Shown here: piece after piece, positions 12,032 through 20,957 of the stretch
Layout of the letters: each line of letters begins with the position of its first letter
Numbering within the stretch: the stretch's first letter is position 1
From: Buttiauxella agrestis ATCC 33320
Lineage (GTDB): Bacteria > Pseudomonadota > Gammaproteobacteria > Enterobacterales > Enterobacteriaceae
NCBI RefSeq assembly: GCF_000735355.1
Contig: NZ_JMPI01000057.1
Span: 62,001-126,000, forward strand
Reading direction: 5' to 3'
Length of the DNA stretch: 64,000 nucleotides
The notes under the pieces: generated by a model
Told to the model about the DNA's origin: nothing
What the model saw: only the letters and a program-made list of their open reading frames with translations
Database searches by the model: none
Position numbers and translations under genes: made by a program

Positions 12032-12462
12032 TGGGGTAACTGGCATCGGGAAGCATCCGTTAAAGGGCAAAAGTCGAGCCAACCATGGGGAGTTGATATC
12101 CAACGTGAGTTCTCCAACGAACCCCACAGCCAAAGAGTTACTGGTGATTGTTGCCCCGGAAAATTCCCGTAAGCCGCCATCAGAAATTCATTTTTCCCCA
12201 CAGTTAGTATGCAAGCATTCCAGCCCTGGTGTGACTGGTGCTGGCACTCCCAGGTTGGTGTCGACGTCCAGGATAGCTGACTACCCCAGGCCTGTGCTGA
12301 CACAGCGGCAGCATATTGTTTAAGAAACCCTATTTCGCTTGCAACCAGGTAGCGCTGTTGATTTAGCTGCTGCTGCAACCCGCTTAGCATTAATATTCCT
12401 AAGGCAAACAACAGCAGCACAAAGCCCAGGGTAGCGTTACCTTTCTCTGATTGCCCATTCAC
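12028..12462 (-). CDS. ygdB: YgdB family pseudopilin-like inner membrane protein
   Basis: A 144-residue protein of the YgdB/DUF2509 family. The start is GTG (12462-12460), overlapping the ppdB stop as GTGA, so translation is probably coupled. The N-terminus has a short charged stretch and one hydrophobic helix (LGFVLLLFALGILML), lacking a fully standard prepilin cleavage motif. The C-terminal region includes HGWLDFCPL, shared with E. coli YgdB. Function is unknown; its fixed position between ppdB and ppdC points to a part in a type IV pilus-like assembly. Confidence 0.85.
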   Translation of the reverse strand: MNGQSEKGNATLGFVLLLFALGILMLSGLQQQLNQQRYLVASEIGFLKQYAAAVSAQAWGSQLSWTSTPTWECQHQSHQGWNACILTVGKNEFLMAAYGNFPGQQSPVTLWLWGSLENSRWISTPHGWLDFCPLTDASRCQLPQ

Positions 12463-13019
12463 AGGTTATAACCGACAACGATATGGCGCAAAGACACAGG
12501 GATTTGCTCTTTTTTAAAAGCGGCAACCAGCTCGATAGCTAGCAACGGTGGCAGTGAGTGGCGAGCCAGTCGGGTTACAGAGAATTTTTGTATCATCATT
12601 GATGCGGGATCGGAGATTTTTTCCCAACCACTGCCTTCACAACTGGAAGCACCGCGCAAAGCTTCGAGGTTGTTACCATTAAGTCTAAAACCGGTTAATT
12701 CAGTTTCATTATGGCCAGACGGTTCCCAGCGTCCGTTGCTGTTATTGTCCCATTGCAACAAGACACACTCGCCCTCTTTACGTATAACCAGCCCCTCACC
12801 CTGGCAACTTCCATGACAATAGCCCGCGCGTTGAAGCTGTTTGCCTACACTAAATGCCAGTTGCCAGAGCGATTCTTGCAGTGTCTCTTTCTGATACTGT
12901 AGTAATACCGCCTGCTGGAGCACTGGAAATAGCCTCCCGGCCCCAAGCAAAACAAGACTGCTCAAGGCCATGGCAATAAGCGTTTCAAGTATTGTGAAGC
13001 CCTGTTGGTTTAGCTGCAT
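12459..13019 (-). CDS. ppdB: Prepilin peptidase-dependent protein B (minor pilin-like)
   Basis: A 186-residue minor pilin-like protein, like the 187-residue E. coli PpdB. It starts MQLNQQG|FTILETLIA: a short leader, the prepilin peptidase cleavage site before Phe, Glu at +5 and a hydrophobic helix. The start lies inside the end of ppdA (10-base overlap) and its stop overlaps the ygdB GTG start, so the four genes form one coupled unit. Three or four cysteines in the globular part could form disulfides. Cellular role inferred only from the family. Confidence 0.9.
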   Translation of the reverse strand: MQLNQQGFTILETLIAMALSSLVLLGAGRLFPVLQQAVLLQYQKETLQESLWQLAFSVGKQLQRAGYCHGSCQGEGLVIRKEGECVLLQWDNNSNGRWEPSGHNETELTGFRLNGNNLEALRGASSCEGSGWEKISDPASMMIQKFSVTRLARHSLPPLLAIELVAAFKKEQIPVSLRHIVVGYNL

Positions 13020-13483
13020 TTGTTGTTCCCTTTAACTTCGCAGACGCGAATTCTTCCCTGCGTTGAAAGAATAACTCGCCACTTTCCGGCAGAGCTTTGT
13101 AACGTGATATGACCCGGCCACGCTGTGTCCCTAAGCCCGTAAAACCCCATCCCCGGCGTGGTATCTGCAATATCGACATCAGCAAATGGTTGTAGCAATG
13201 ACCAGCGTTGACTTGCGTTACAGATACTCCCTGCATTGAGTTTGCTTGCCAGACACCACGATTTTCCTGAGCGCTTCACCGCAAGCAAATGGTCGCGATT
13301 GTTCCAGTTTGCATCGCTGCGTAACTGTTCAAGTAAATGTCGAATCTGCTGAGTGGTTATCCGCAAGCGCTGCTGTTGCTGCCATTGTTGCCAGCCGTAG
13401 ACGCCGCCAGCACTGAGCATTGCGACAATGACAATGACTACCATCATTTCTATCAGGCTGAAGCCAGACTGTTTTGTTTTCAT
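13010..13483 (-). CDS. ppdA: Prepilin peptidase-dependent protein A (minor pilin-like)
   Basis: A 157-residue minor pilin-like protein (E. coli 156). The N-terminus MKTKQSG|FSLIEMMVV has the classical prepilin site with Glu at +5 and a long hydrophobic helix. The globular part contains DANWNNRDH and GLRDTAWPGHI, both conserved in PpdA. It is the first gene of the ppdA-ppdB-ygdB-ppdC-recC-ptrA-recB-recD run. It lies 135 bases after the thyA terminator, so the operon promoter is expected at 13484-13618. No DNA-binding site is obvious there. Confidence 0.9.
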   Translation of the reverse strand: MKTKQSGFSLIEMMVVIVIVAMLSAGGVYGWQQWQQQQRLRITTQQIRHLLEQLRSDANWNNRDHLLAVKRSGKSWCLASKLNAGSICNASQRWSLLQPFADVDIADTTPGMGFYGLRDTAWPGHITLQSSAGKWRVILSTQGRIRVCEVKGNNKCS

Positions 13484-13618
13484 GGTGGGAGTGTGCCAGC
13501 TGCGAAATTACGCGCCAGCAGCAATAACTCGTTTCTCGAGGCTTCTCGAAGGGAAGTTTTATTGTTGCGTAGAATTGCAGAACTACTGGAAACAGGCTCG
13601 CAAAGCCGAAATTGAGGT

Positions 13619-13649
13619 AAAAAAAACCGGCGCACATAGGGCACCGGTT
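13619..13649 (-). terminator. Rho-independent terminator after thyA
   Basis: Read on the minus strand, an eight-pair stem (ACCGGTGC with GCGCCGGT, one G.U pair) encloses a seven-base loop and is followed by eight T. It starts 18 bases after the thyA stop and separates thyA-lgt from the ppd-rec operon. Confidence 0.88.
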
Positions 13650-13667
13650 ATGGCAGGTTATTAACCG

Positions 13668-14462
13668 TTAGATAGCGACTGGAGCTTTGATTGCCGGATG
13701 AGGATCGTAACCCTCAATTTCAAAATCTTCGAAACGATAATCAAACAGTGATTCTGGTTTGCGCTTGATTACTAGCTTCGGCAATGCGCGTGGCTCACGA
13801 GTTAATTGCAAACGAGTCTGCTCAAGGTGATTGCTATACAAGTGAGTATCACCACCTGTCCAGACAAAATCACCCACTTCCAGCTCGCATTGCTGCGCCA
13901 TCATATGCACCAGTAAAGCGTAGCTGGCGATATTAAACGGTAGGCCGAGGAAGATATCGCATGAACGCTGATAAAGCTGGCAGGAAAGCTTGCCATCCGC
14001 TACGTAGAACTGGAAAAACGCATGGCAAGGAGCCAATGCCATTTTATCCAGCTCACCCACGTTCCACGCCGAAACAATAATACGGCGTGAGTCGGGATCG
14101 TTTTTCAGTTGGTTAATTACGGTGGTCAGCTGATCAATATAGCGGCCATCAGGTGTTGCCCATGAGCGCCACTGTTTACCGTACACAGGCCCCAAATCGC
14201 CGTTTTCATCCGCCCATTCGTCCCAGATGGAGACATTATTTTCATGCAGATAAGCAACGTTAGTCTCACCTTTCAGGAACCACAGCAGCTCATGAATGAT
14301 GGAACGTAAATGGCAACGCTTAGTGGTAACCAGTGGGAAGCCATCTTGCAGATTGAAGCGCATCTGATGACCGAAAATCGACAATGTGCCGGTACCGGTA
14401 CGGTCATCTTTTGGCGTGCCGTTTTCCAGCACATGTTTCATCAAATCAAGATACTGTTTCAT
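13668..14462 (-). CDS. thyA: Thymidylate synthase
   Basis: Converts dUMP to dTMP using methylenetetrahydrofolate. The 264-residue length is identical to E. coli ThyA. The nucleophile Cys146 lies in [11 protein letters not shown]. The folate/dUMP motifs DRTGTGT (20-26), RSCD and the C-terminal end IKAPVAI are complete. The start is 6 bases after the lgt stop, so thyA is probably expressed with lgt, as in E. coli. The cytosolic homodimer is expected to be active. Confidence 0.97.
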   Translation of the reverse strand: MKQYLDLMKHVLENGTPKDDRTGTGTLSIFGHQMRFNLQDGFPLVTTKRCHLRSIIHELLWFLKGETNVAYLHENNVSIWDEWADENGDLGPVYGKQWRSWATPDGRYIDQLTTVINQLKNDPDSRRIIVSAWNVGELDKMALAPCHAFFQFYVADGKLSCQLYQRSCDIFLGLPFNIASYALLVHMMAQQCELEVGDFVWTGGDTHLYSNHLEQTRLQLTREPRALPKLVIKRKPESLFDYRFEDFEIEGYDPHPAIKAPVAI

Positions 14463-14468
14463 GTTTCC

Positions 14469-15344
14469 TCACGAAAGCTGTTGCTGGGGGCGACGGCGAT
14501 ATGCCCAAACCATCATTGCCACACCAGCGACAATCATCGGAATCGAAAGGATTTGCCCCATGCTGATGTACTGCACCCACTCACCGGTAAACTGCGCATC
14601 TGGCTGGCGGAAGAATTCGACGATGATACGGAACGCACCGTAACCAATCAGGAACAGGCCAGATACAGACCCCATCGGACGTGGTTTACGGATAAACAGA
14701 TTCAGAATGATGAACAGCACGATGCCTTCCAGAACCATTTCATACAACTGAGATGGGTGGCGCGGCAAAACACCGTAGGTGTTAAAGAGCGACTGCCATT
14801 CAGGGTGAGTCGCCAGCAGACCGATATCTTCGCTGCGGGAACCAGGGAACAGCATCGCCCACTGGAAGTTCGGGTCAACACGACCCCACAGCTCGCCATT
14901 GATAAAGTTACCAAGGCGACCCGCGCCCAGGCCAAATGGAATCAGTGGCGCTATGAAATCAGAAACCTGGAAGAAGGAGCGATGGGTTCGGCGCGCAAAC
15001 CATATCATTACGCAGATGACACCGACCAGGCCGCCGTGGAAGGACATGCCGCCGTCCCACACTTTAAACAGGTAGAGTGGATCGGCCAGGAAAGATGGCA
15101 GATTGTAGAAGAAGACATAACCAAGACGCCCACCGAGGAATACCCCAAGGAAGCCCGCATACAGCAGGTTTTCGACTTCGTTTTTCGTCCAGCCACTGCC
15201 TGGCTTATTAGCACGACGACCTGCAAGCCACATGGCGAACACGAAGCCGACCAGGTACATCACACCATACCAGTGCAAAGAGACTGGCCCGATGGAGAAA
15301 ATCACCGGGTCAAATTCAGGAAAATGCAGATAGCCACTATTCAT
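14469..15344 (-). CDS. lgt: Phosphatidylglycerol-prolipoprotein diacylglyceryl transferase
   Basis: Lgt transfers diacylglycerol from phosphatidylglycerol to the lipobox cysteine of prolipoproteins, the first step of lipoprotein maturation in the inner membrane. The 291-residue product has about seven hydrophobic segments. It carries HGGLVG (essential His in the family) and the Lgt signature around [13 protein letters not shown]. Length equals E. coli Lgt. It lies upstream of thyA (6-base gap), and its leader (15345-15505) contains three consecutive inverted repeats, listed separately. Confidence 0.96.
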   Translation of the reverse strand: MNSGYLHFPEFDPVIFSIGPVSLHWYGVMYLVGFVFAMWLAGRRANKPGSGWTKNEVENLLYAGFLGVFLGGRLGYVFFYNLPSFLADPLYLFKVWDGGMSFHGGLVGVICVMIWFARRTHRSFFQVSDFIAPLIPFGLGAGRLGNFINGELWGRVDPNFQWAMLFPGSRSEDIGLLATHPEWQSLFNTYGVLPRHPSQLYEMVLEGIVLFIILNLFIRKPRPMGSVSGLFLIGYGAFRIIVEFFRQPDAQFTGEWVQYISMGQILSIPMIVAGVAMMVWAYRRRPQQQLS

Positions 15345-15367
15345 CTGTCACCACAAACCATTGTTAC

Positions 15368-15429
15368 CCCATCGAAAATAGACGATGGGTTGCAAGTACG
15401 CATCTGTGCAGATGCGCTCCGAAGGGAGC
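15368..15429 (-). repeat. Three adjacent inverted repeats in the lgt leader
   Basis: Three perfect short palindromes follow one another upstream of lgt: CCCATCG/CGATGGG (15368-15389), CGCATCT/AGATGCG (15399-15416) and GCTCC/GGAGC (15416-15429). None has a following T-run on either strand, so they are not simple terminators. They could form an RNA structure in the lgt leader or a ptsP 3' end structure. Function not known. Confidence 0.45.
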
Positions 15430-15505
15430 GGATCATAGCACAAAGGGCTCAAGGGTTAAGTCGAGGATCTTGTAAAAGATGTGTAATGCCTGATGGGCCA
15501 GGTAC

Positions 15506-17752
15506 CTAGCGCCCGCCGCGAATCAAACCCCCCATGCCTCTACGTTCCATGAAGGACGCGACCTGATGGCGCACTTCTGTCGCAAGCTGCGCCTCAAGGC
15601 TGCGCTGGGCGAGAAGTTGTGCTTCTTCGAGGCTAATGTGGCGCAACAGATATTTGACGCGAGCCACCGAACGGCCGTTCATCGATAAATGGCGATAGCC
15701 CATGCCAACCAGCAGTGCCACACACATTGGGTCACCTGCCATTTCGCCACATAAACAAAGATCGATCCCGTTACGTTCCGCTTCTTTGGCAATATGGTTC
15801 AACGCTCGTAGCATTGCCGGATGCAGAGAATCGTACAGGCTTGCCACGCGAGTGTTATTACGATCAACTGCCAGCAAATATTGCGTAAGGTCATTGGTGC
15901 CAACCGAGATGAAATCAACGCGGCTGGCAAGATGCCCCAGCATAAAGACCATGGAAGGAACTTCAACCATCACACCAATACGCGGTTTAGGCAGTTCATA
16001 ACCGAGCACCTCTTCCACTTCACGCCCCGCACGGTCAATCAAGCGACGCGCTTCATCAATTTCGTCAATGCTGGTGATCATCGGCAGAAGAATGCTCAGG
16101 TTGCCGGTCGCAGCATTGGCACGCAGCATGGCGCGCACTTGCACCAGGAAAATCTCCGGTTGGTCCAGCGTGATGCGAATGCCTCGCCAGCCCAGACACG
16201 GGTTTTCTTCACTGATAGGCATGTACGGCAGTTGTTTATCAGCACCGACATCAAGCGTTCGCAGCGTGACCGGTTTTTCGTTAAACATCTGCAACATGCC
16301 CTGATATTGGGCGACCTGTTCTTCTTCTGACGGAAAACCACTCTGCAGCATAAAGGGAATTTCGGTGCGATACAGACCAATTCCATCGATACGGCCGCCA
16401 AGCTGCTGCTCATGCTCTGGGCTAAGACCTGCATTCAGCATGACCTGGACGCGCTCGCCGCTTTTCAGCGCGGCAGGGCTATCAACGTCGTCTTCAACCA
16501 GACGAGTCAGTTCGTTCTCTTCGGTGATGAGACGCTGGTATTCCTGCAACAACACCGTTTCCGGGTCAACGAGCAATTCACCACGATAACCATCGACAAC
16601 CAATGTGCGGCGATGCAGCACTGAAGGCTGAATATCAGCGCCCATAACGGTTGGAATGCCGAGCGCCCGCACCATAATTGCAGCATGGGAGTTGGCCGCA
16701 CCATCGCGCACCACCACCCCAACAAGGCGATTTTGCGGAAGTTCGGCAAGTGTCGTTGCGGATAACTCGTCCGCCACCAATACAAAACGTTCAGGCCAGG
16801 TATTGGGACTTTGAATGGTGTCATCGAGATGGAATAACAAACGCTGACCCAGCGTGCGTAAATCGCCCGCTCGTTCTTTCAGGTAGCTGTCACTTAAACT
16901 TGCGAACTGTTCCGCAAACTTTTCGATGACTTTTTTAACCGCCCATTCTGCAACCGAGCCTTTATCGACTTCGTCGAACAATTCACGGCGAAGGCGGGCA
17001 TCGGTTAACAGGTGTGAATAGAGGTCAAAAATTGCTGCCGTTTCTTTCTGCGCTCCCGCCGCAAAGCGTTTGCTGTAGCGACGAAATTCATTGGAAGCCT
17101 CTTCAAGGGCAGCGGTCAGGCGCTCACGCTCAAGTATGGTATCAAGCGTTGACGCTTCAGATACCTGCTCCATTAATGGGAGCGTCGAGTCCATCCAACC
17201 TTCGGCAATCGCCACCCCTGGCGATGCAGGTAATGCCCGAATTCGTGTCTGACGATATTGGCCAAACAACGCGGCTAACTGTGATTGAGAAAGAATGGCG
17301 GCCATTTGAGTGGCGAGTGTGACGAGGAAGGACTCCTCGCTTTCATCGAATTGACGATGTTCACGCTGTTGAACCACCAGCACGCCCAACAACTGGCGTC
17401 GCTGAATAATAGGAACCCCGAGAAACGCGCGGAAACGCTCCTCTTTTACAGCGGGAACATATTTAAAACTTGGGTGTTTTTGCGCATCGGCAAGGTTTAT
17501 CGGCTCTGCAAGGCGCCCTACCAGCCCGACAATGCCTTCATCAAATGCGAGGGTGATGGTTCGACCGCGCGGCTTTTTAAGGCCACGCGTCGCCATCAGG
17601 TAAAAGCAACGCCGGTCATGATCTGCGAGATAAACCGAGCATACCTCGGTGTCCATCGCAAGGCAGATATCTGTAACCAGAATATCCAGCGCCTCATTGA
17701 GGCGCGGGGCGCTGGCAACCTTCTCGACTATTTCTCGCAAACGGGTGAGCAT
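15506..17752 (-). CDS. ptsP: PTS-Ntr enzyme I (EI-Ntr), GAF-containing phosphotransferase
   Basis: PtsP starts the nitrogen-related phosphotransferase chain: it autophosphorylates with PEP and passes phosphate to NPr and EIIA-Ntr. The 748-residue length equals E. coli. Residues ~1-165 form a GAF domain, which senses glutamine/alpha-ketoglutarate in the family. The phosphohistidine domain has His356 in GAANSHAAIM. The C-terminal PEP-binding barrel carries LCGEMAGDP. It follows rppH with a 12-base gap, so the two are likely co-transcribed, as in E. coli. Confidence 0.96.
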   Translation of the reverse strand: MLTRLREIVEKVASAPRLNEALDILVTDICLAMDTEVCSVYLADHDRRCFYLMATRGLKKPRGRTITLAFDEGIVGLVGRLAEPINLADAQKHPSFKYVPAVKEERFRAFLGVPIIQRRQLLGVLVVQQREHRQFDESEESFLVTLATQMAAILSQSQLAALFGQYRQTRIRALPASPGVAIAEGWMDSTLPLMEQVSEASTLDTILERERLTAALEEASNEFRRYSKRFAAGAQKETAAIFDLYSHLLTDARLRRELFDEVDKGSVAEWAVKKVIEKFAEQFASLSDSYLKERAGDLRTLGQRLLFHLDDTIQSPNTWPERFVLVADELSATTLAELPQNRLVGVVVRDGAANSHAAIMVRALGIPTVMGADIQPSVLHRRTLVVDGYRGELLVDPETVLLQEYQRLITEENELTRLVEDDVDSPAALKSGERVQVMLNAGLSPEHEQQLGGRIDGIGLYRTEIPFMLQSGFPSEEEQVAQYQGMLQMFNEKPVTLRTLDVGADKQLPYMPISEENPCLGWRGIRITLDQPEIFLVQVRAMLRANAATGNLSILLPMITSIDEIDEARRLIDRAGREVEEVLGYELPKPRIGVMVEVPSMVFMLGHLASRVDFISVGTNDLTQYLLAVDRNNTRVASLYDSLHPAMLRALNHIAKEAERNGIDLCLCGEMAGDPMCVALLVGMGYRHLSMNGRSVARVKYLLRHISLEEAQLLAQRSLEAQLATEVRHQVASFMERRGMGGLIRGGR

Positions 17753-17764
17753 TTTTCGCGTGAA

Positions 17765-18295
17765 TTAACCTCTTTTACGTCGCCATGCAGGCGCGTTATT
17801 ACGTGGTGGCGTAACTTCCTGTAGCGGCATTACGACGCTTGCAAACTCTTTCATCACCCGACGATACACATCGCGTTTAAACGAGACGACCTGACGAACC
17901 GGATACCAATAGCTGACCCAGCGCCAGCCATCAAACTCTGGAGTGCTGCTGGTTTGCATATTGATATCGTTATCGCTGCTTATCAACTGCAAGAGAAACC
18001 ATTTTTGTTTCTGGCCGATACAAACCGGCTTTGTGTCCCAACGCACCAAACGTTTAGGTAACTTGTAACGTAACCAGTTTCGGGTCGAGGCGAGTATTCG
18101 GACATCTTTTCGCTGTAACCCCACTTCCTCGAAAAGTTCCCGGTACATTGCCTGTTCCGGGGATTCGCCAGGATTGATGCCACCTTGCGGAAACTGCCAG
18201 GAATGTTGACCAAAACGCCTGGCCCACATCACTTGACCCTGCCGATTACAGATTACGATACCAACATTCGGGCGGTAGCCATCATCATCGATCAC
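17765..18295 (-). CDS. rppH: RNA pyrophosphohydrolase (Nudix)
   Basis: RppH removes pyrophosphate from 5'-triphosphate mRNA ends, allowing RNase E decay. The Nudix box occupies residues 38-60, with the RELFEEVG core (Arg52, Glu53, Glu56, Glu57). The start is GTG at 18295, giving [12 protein letters not shown] exactly as in E. coli, where GTG is also used. The product has 176 residues, and the basic C-terminal tail (PAWRRKRG) is typical. It is divergent from mutH across a 686-base spacer that holds a DARS2-like element. Confidence 0.96.
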   Translation of the reverse strand: MIDDDGYRPNVGIVICNRQGQVMWARRFGQHSWQFPQGGINPGESPEQAMYRELFEEVGLQRKDVRILASTRNWLRYKLPKRLVRWDTKPVCIGQKQKWFLLQLISSDNDINMQTSSTPEFDGWRWVSYWYPVRQVVSFKRDVYRRVMKEFASVVMPLQEVTPPRNNAPAWRRKRG

Positions 18296-18449
18296 CGGAC
18301 TACCTCAAAACAAACTTAGATTAGGGCGATTGTTTCATACAAGCGCTAGACGGTAAACCACTGTGTAACGGTTGCCTGAAGGAATAACATTTGAATAACT
18401 CACAAAATTTGACCGAGTTATAAACATTAGTGGATTTGGAACCGGCAGT

Positions 18450-18897
18450 TTATTCACTTTTTCTGTGGATATAACTGTGAAGAACTACCTAATACTCTCG
18501 GGACAACTTAGGATAACTCTAAAATACGCTTTCAAAGCACAAATAAAATATTCATTAATTTCAATGAAATAAATAAACATTAATTCTCTCACAGCCCAGT
18601 AGTGTGATGATCATCACATGTGAAGATCTTCCATTGATGAAAGATCGACCAATGACGTTTTTATCCACAGAATGTGCCAACAAGTTAGTCACAATCTGGT
18701 GAAAAAATGGGTTTTACCCCCCAGTCAAGGCTGTAAATCGAACCAGTAGTGAGCTTTTTTACCAGTTATCCCACTTTTCTGTGGATAACCCGGTGTAAGA
18801 TCCTGTTCATTCCCGGTGACCAGAATGGGAAAAGGTTTTTGCAGGATTCGGATATGACAATTTTAATCGATAAAAATGATTCAAAATCAGTAGATTG
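18450..18897. promoter_or_regulatory. DARS2: DARS2-like DnaA-reactivating locus (DnaA-box cluster)
   Basis: The rppH-mutH spacer (18296-18981) has no gene but many DnaA boxes. There are two perfect ones, TTATCCACA at 18661-18669 (+) and TGTGGATAA at 18780-18788 (-). One-mismatch boxes lie head to head at 18450-18458 (TTATTCACT) and 18464-18472 (TGTGGATAT). A one-mismatch IHF site is possible at 18885-18897. In E. coli DARS2, which regenerates ATP-DnaA, lies in this same mutH-ygdP(rppH) spacer. Position plus boxes support the call; exact borders and Fis sites cannot be set by eye. Confidence 0.8.
18603..18618. promoter_or_regulatory. Perfect CRP-site palindrome inside the DARS2-like region
   Basis: TGTGATGATCATCACA is a complete 16-base palindrome and fits the CRP core TGTGA-N6-TCACA at every position. 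It is 378 bases upstream of the mutH start and 308 bases from the rppH start, and lies between the DnaA boxes. A promoter-activating role is not obvious at that distance. Confidence 0.6.
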
Positions 18898-18981
18898 TCA
18901 TTCTTATCCCCGACACGCTAAACTATTTCCACACTGTGGGTAAACCACGCTTATTTTTTAACCGATCAACAGCCAGGCACA

Positions 18982-19668
18982 ATGCAAGCTCTACGTCCAT
19001 TACTTAACCCTCCAGAAAATGAACAGATTTTACTGGCCCAAGCCCAGAAGCTGGCCGGCTTTACGCTGGGTGAGTTAGCGGCTTTGGCCAACTTGTCGAT
19101 CCCAAACGATCTTAAGCGCGACAAAGGTTGGATCGGCGTCTTGCTTGAACTTTGGCTGGGTGCCAGCGCCGGAAGCAAACCTGAGCAAGATTTCGCCGCA
19201 TTGGGGATTGAGCTTAAAACTATCCCGGTGGATAGGTTCGGTCGCCCGCTGGAAACCACGTTTGTCTGTGTTGCGCCACTCACCGGTAACACCGGAGTGG
19301 TTTGGGAAACCAGCCATGTGCGCCACAAATTGAAACGCGTATTGTGGATCCCTGTCGAAGGTGAACGGCAAATCCCGCTTGCTGAGCGGCATATCGGCAC
19401 ACCGTTGCTGTGGGCGCCGTCCGAAGAAGAAGAGCAACAGTTACGCATGGATTGGGAAGAGTTGATGGATTTGATTGTGCTCGGGCAAGTTGAGCGCATT
19501 ACGGCCCGTCATGGTGAAGTGCTACAGTTGCGCCCAAAAGCGGCTAACAGCAAGGCGCTAACCGATGCCATCGGGGCAGATGGCGCACCGATTCTGACGT
19601 TACCTCGCGGTTTTTACCTGAAAAAGAACTTTACCGCCGCTTTGCTGGCTAATCATTTCTCGTTGTAG
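18982..19668 (+). CDS. mutH: DNA mismatch repair endonuclease MutH
   Basis: MutH nicks the unmethylated strand at hemimethylated GATC during MutS/MutL-directed repair. The 228-residue product (E. coli 229) shows the catalytic triad Asp70, Glu77 and Lys79 in [10 protein letters not shown], and the conserved [14 protein letters not shown] segment. Presence of MutH implies Dam methylation in the host. The start ATG is the only one giving the family N-terminus. ygdQ follows 75 bases downstream on the same strand. Confidence 0.97.
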   Translation: MQALRPLLNPPENEQILLAQAQKLAGFTLGELAALANLSIPNDLKRDKGWIGVLLELWLGASAGSKPEQDFAALGIELKTIPVDRFGRPLETTFVCVAPLTGNTGVVWETSHVRHKLKRVLWIPVEGERQIPLAERHIGTPLLWAPSEEEEQQLRMDWEELMDLIVLGQVERITARHGEVLQLRPKAANSKALTDAIGADGAPILTLPRGFYLKKNFTAALLANHFSL

Positions 19669-19743
19669 ATTCATTTAACTTGCACCCAGTTCTAAGCTGG
19701 CGTTTATAATTGGCGTTTTAAATTTTCAGGCAGGATTTTTTTA

Positions 19744-20457
19744 ATGTTGTTTGCATGGGTTACCGATCCTAACGCGTGGATGGCGCTAGGCACTCTGACG
19801 ATTCTCGAAATCGTACTGGGTATCGACAATATCATCTTCCTCTCCCTTGTTGTGGCGAAGCTGCCTAAAGCGCAGCAGGCTAAAGCACGCCGTCTTGGGC
19901 TCGGCGCGGCGATGATAATGCGTCTGGTCTTGCTGGCGTCTATCGCCTGGATGACGCACTTAATTCACCCGCTGTTTTCCGTAATGGGCCATGAATTCTC
20001 GGCACGCGATCTTATTTTGGCATTGGGTGGGTTGTTCTTAATCTGGAAGGCGAGCAAAGAGATTCACGAGTCCATTGAAGGTGAAGAAGAGAGCCTAAAA
20101 ACAAACGTTCACTCTTTCTTCGGCGCTATCGTGCAAATCATGCTGCTGGATATTATTTTCAGCCTGGACTCGGTGATTACCGCAGTAGGCCTGTCCGATC
20201 ATCTGTTTATTATGATGGCAGCGGTTGTGATTGCGGTGATGGTCATGATGTTTGCTGCTAAATCGATTGGTGATTTTGTAGAACGCCACCCTTCGGTGAA
20301 AATGCTGGCGCTGTCATTCTTGTTGCTGGTCGGCTTTACGCTGATTCTGGAAGGCTTCGATATTCATGTGCCGAAAGGCTACATCTATTTTGCGATGTTC
20401 TTCTCAATTGCCGTAGAAACACTGAATCTTATCCGCAACAAAAAGAACCCGCTTTAA
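19744..20457 (+). CDS. ygdQ: TerC-family integral membrane protein YgdQ
   Basis: A 237-residue inner membrane protein of the TerC family, the same length as E. coli YgdQ, with about seven hydrophobic helices. Conserved acidic membrane motifs are visible: EIVLGIDNIIF near residues 22-32 and DIIFSLDSVITAVG near the middle. TerC relatives have been linked to metal (manganese) export at the membrane; the substrate of YgdQ itself is not established. Followed by a clear hairpin terminator, so ygdR is probably separate. Confidence 0.92.
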   Translation: MLFAWVTDPNAWMALGTLTILEIVLGIDNIIFLSLVVAKLPKAQQAKARRLGLGAAMIMRLVLLASIAWMTHLIHPLFSVMGHEFSARDLILALGGLFLIWKASKEIHESIEGEEESLKTNVHSFFGAIVQIMLLDIIFSLDSVITAVGLSDHLFIMMAAVVIAVMVMMFAAKSIGDFVERHPSVKMLALSFLLLVGFTLILEGFDIHVPKGYIYFAMFFSIAVETLNLIRNKKNPL

Positions 20458-20463
20458 CCGTCT

Positions 20464-20499
20464 CAGGGGAGGCGCTCTCGCTTCCCCTCTGTTTCTTTT
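20464..20499 (+). terminator. Rho-independent terminator after ygdQ
   Basis: A nine-pair stem (GGGGAGGCG with CGCTTCCCC, one G.U) has a four-base loop and is followed by a T-rich tail (TCTGTTTCTTTT). It starts about 8 bases after the ygdQ stop. Confidence 0.8.
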
Positions 20500-20583
20500 A
20501 AGAATTTACTGCTTACCTTCTGCGCTTTGTCGAGTTATTACTAGACTATATATGTCATTCCATACCACACGAGGCGAATAATG

Positions 20584-20802
20584 ATGAAAAAATGGGCAGT
20601 TCTAATTTCCGCTGTCGGTCTGGCATTTGCGGTTTCAGGTTGTAGCAGCGATTACGTGATGGCAACCAAAGATGGCCGTATGATTCTGACTGACGGAAAA
20701 CCGCAGGTCGATGATGACACGGGTTTAGTGAGTTATCGCGATCAGCAAGGCAATGAAATGCAGATCAACCGCGATGATGTTTCACAAATTATCGAACGTT
20801 AA
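20584..20802 (+). CDS. ygdR: YgdR family small lipoprotein
   Basis: A 72-residue predicted lipoprotein (DUF903 family), nearly identical in layout to E. coli YgdR. The signal peptide [20 protein letters not shown] ends in the lipobox VSGC. The mature part is a small beta domain containing ATKDGRM. Two adjacent ATG codons (20581, 20584) are possible; the second matches the E. coli start, and both sit behind a GAGG. Function unknown; it would depend on Lgt, encoded in this window, for maturation. Confidence 0.9.
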   Translation: MKKWAVLISAVGLAFAVSGCSSDYVMATKDGRMILTDGKPQVDDDTGLVSYRDQQGNEMQINRDDVSQIIER

Positions 20803-20819
20803 TAAATCCAGCATATAAA

Positions 20820-20838
20820 GGTCAGCGCCTCGCTGGCC
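20820..20838 (+). terminator. Possible terminator hairpin after ygdR
   Basis: GGTCAGCG pairs with CGCTGGCC across a three-base loop, 17 bases after the ygdR stop. The T-run comes only about 8 bases later, so it is a weaker candidate. Confidence 0.45.
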
Positions 20839-20957
20839 TGTCACACTTTTTCTTCGCTTACCCCCTTCCGCTTTTGCTTTCCCTCTGCCATGTTTATAGT
20901 CCATTTTTTGTCGGGCGCGTGCCTGGCTGATAAGTCAGAAGAATAAGGAAAGCGGCT

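Noticed and set aside
14310-15509. A 399-codon open frame on the plus strand
   Set aside because: It lies antisense to lgt and the thyA 5' end, has biased composition typical of an antisense shadow, and no family resemblance.
17285-17824. A 179-codon plus-strand frame
   Set aside because: Antisense to the ptsP GAF region; a shadow of a real gene.
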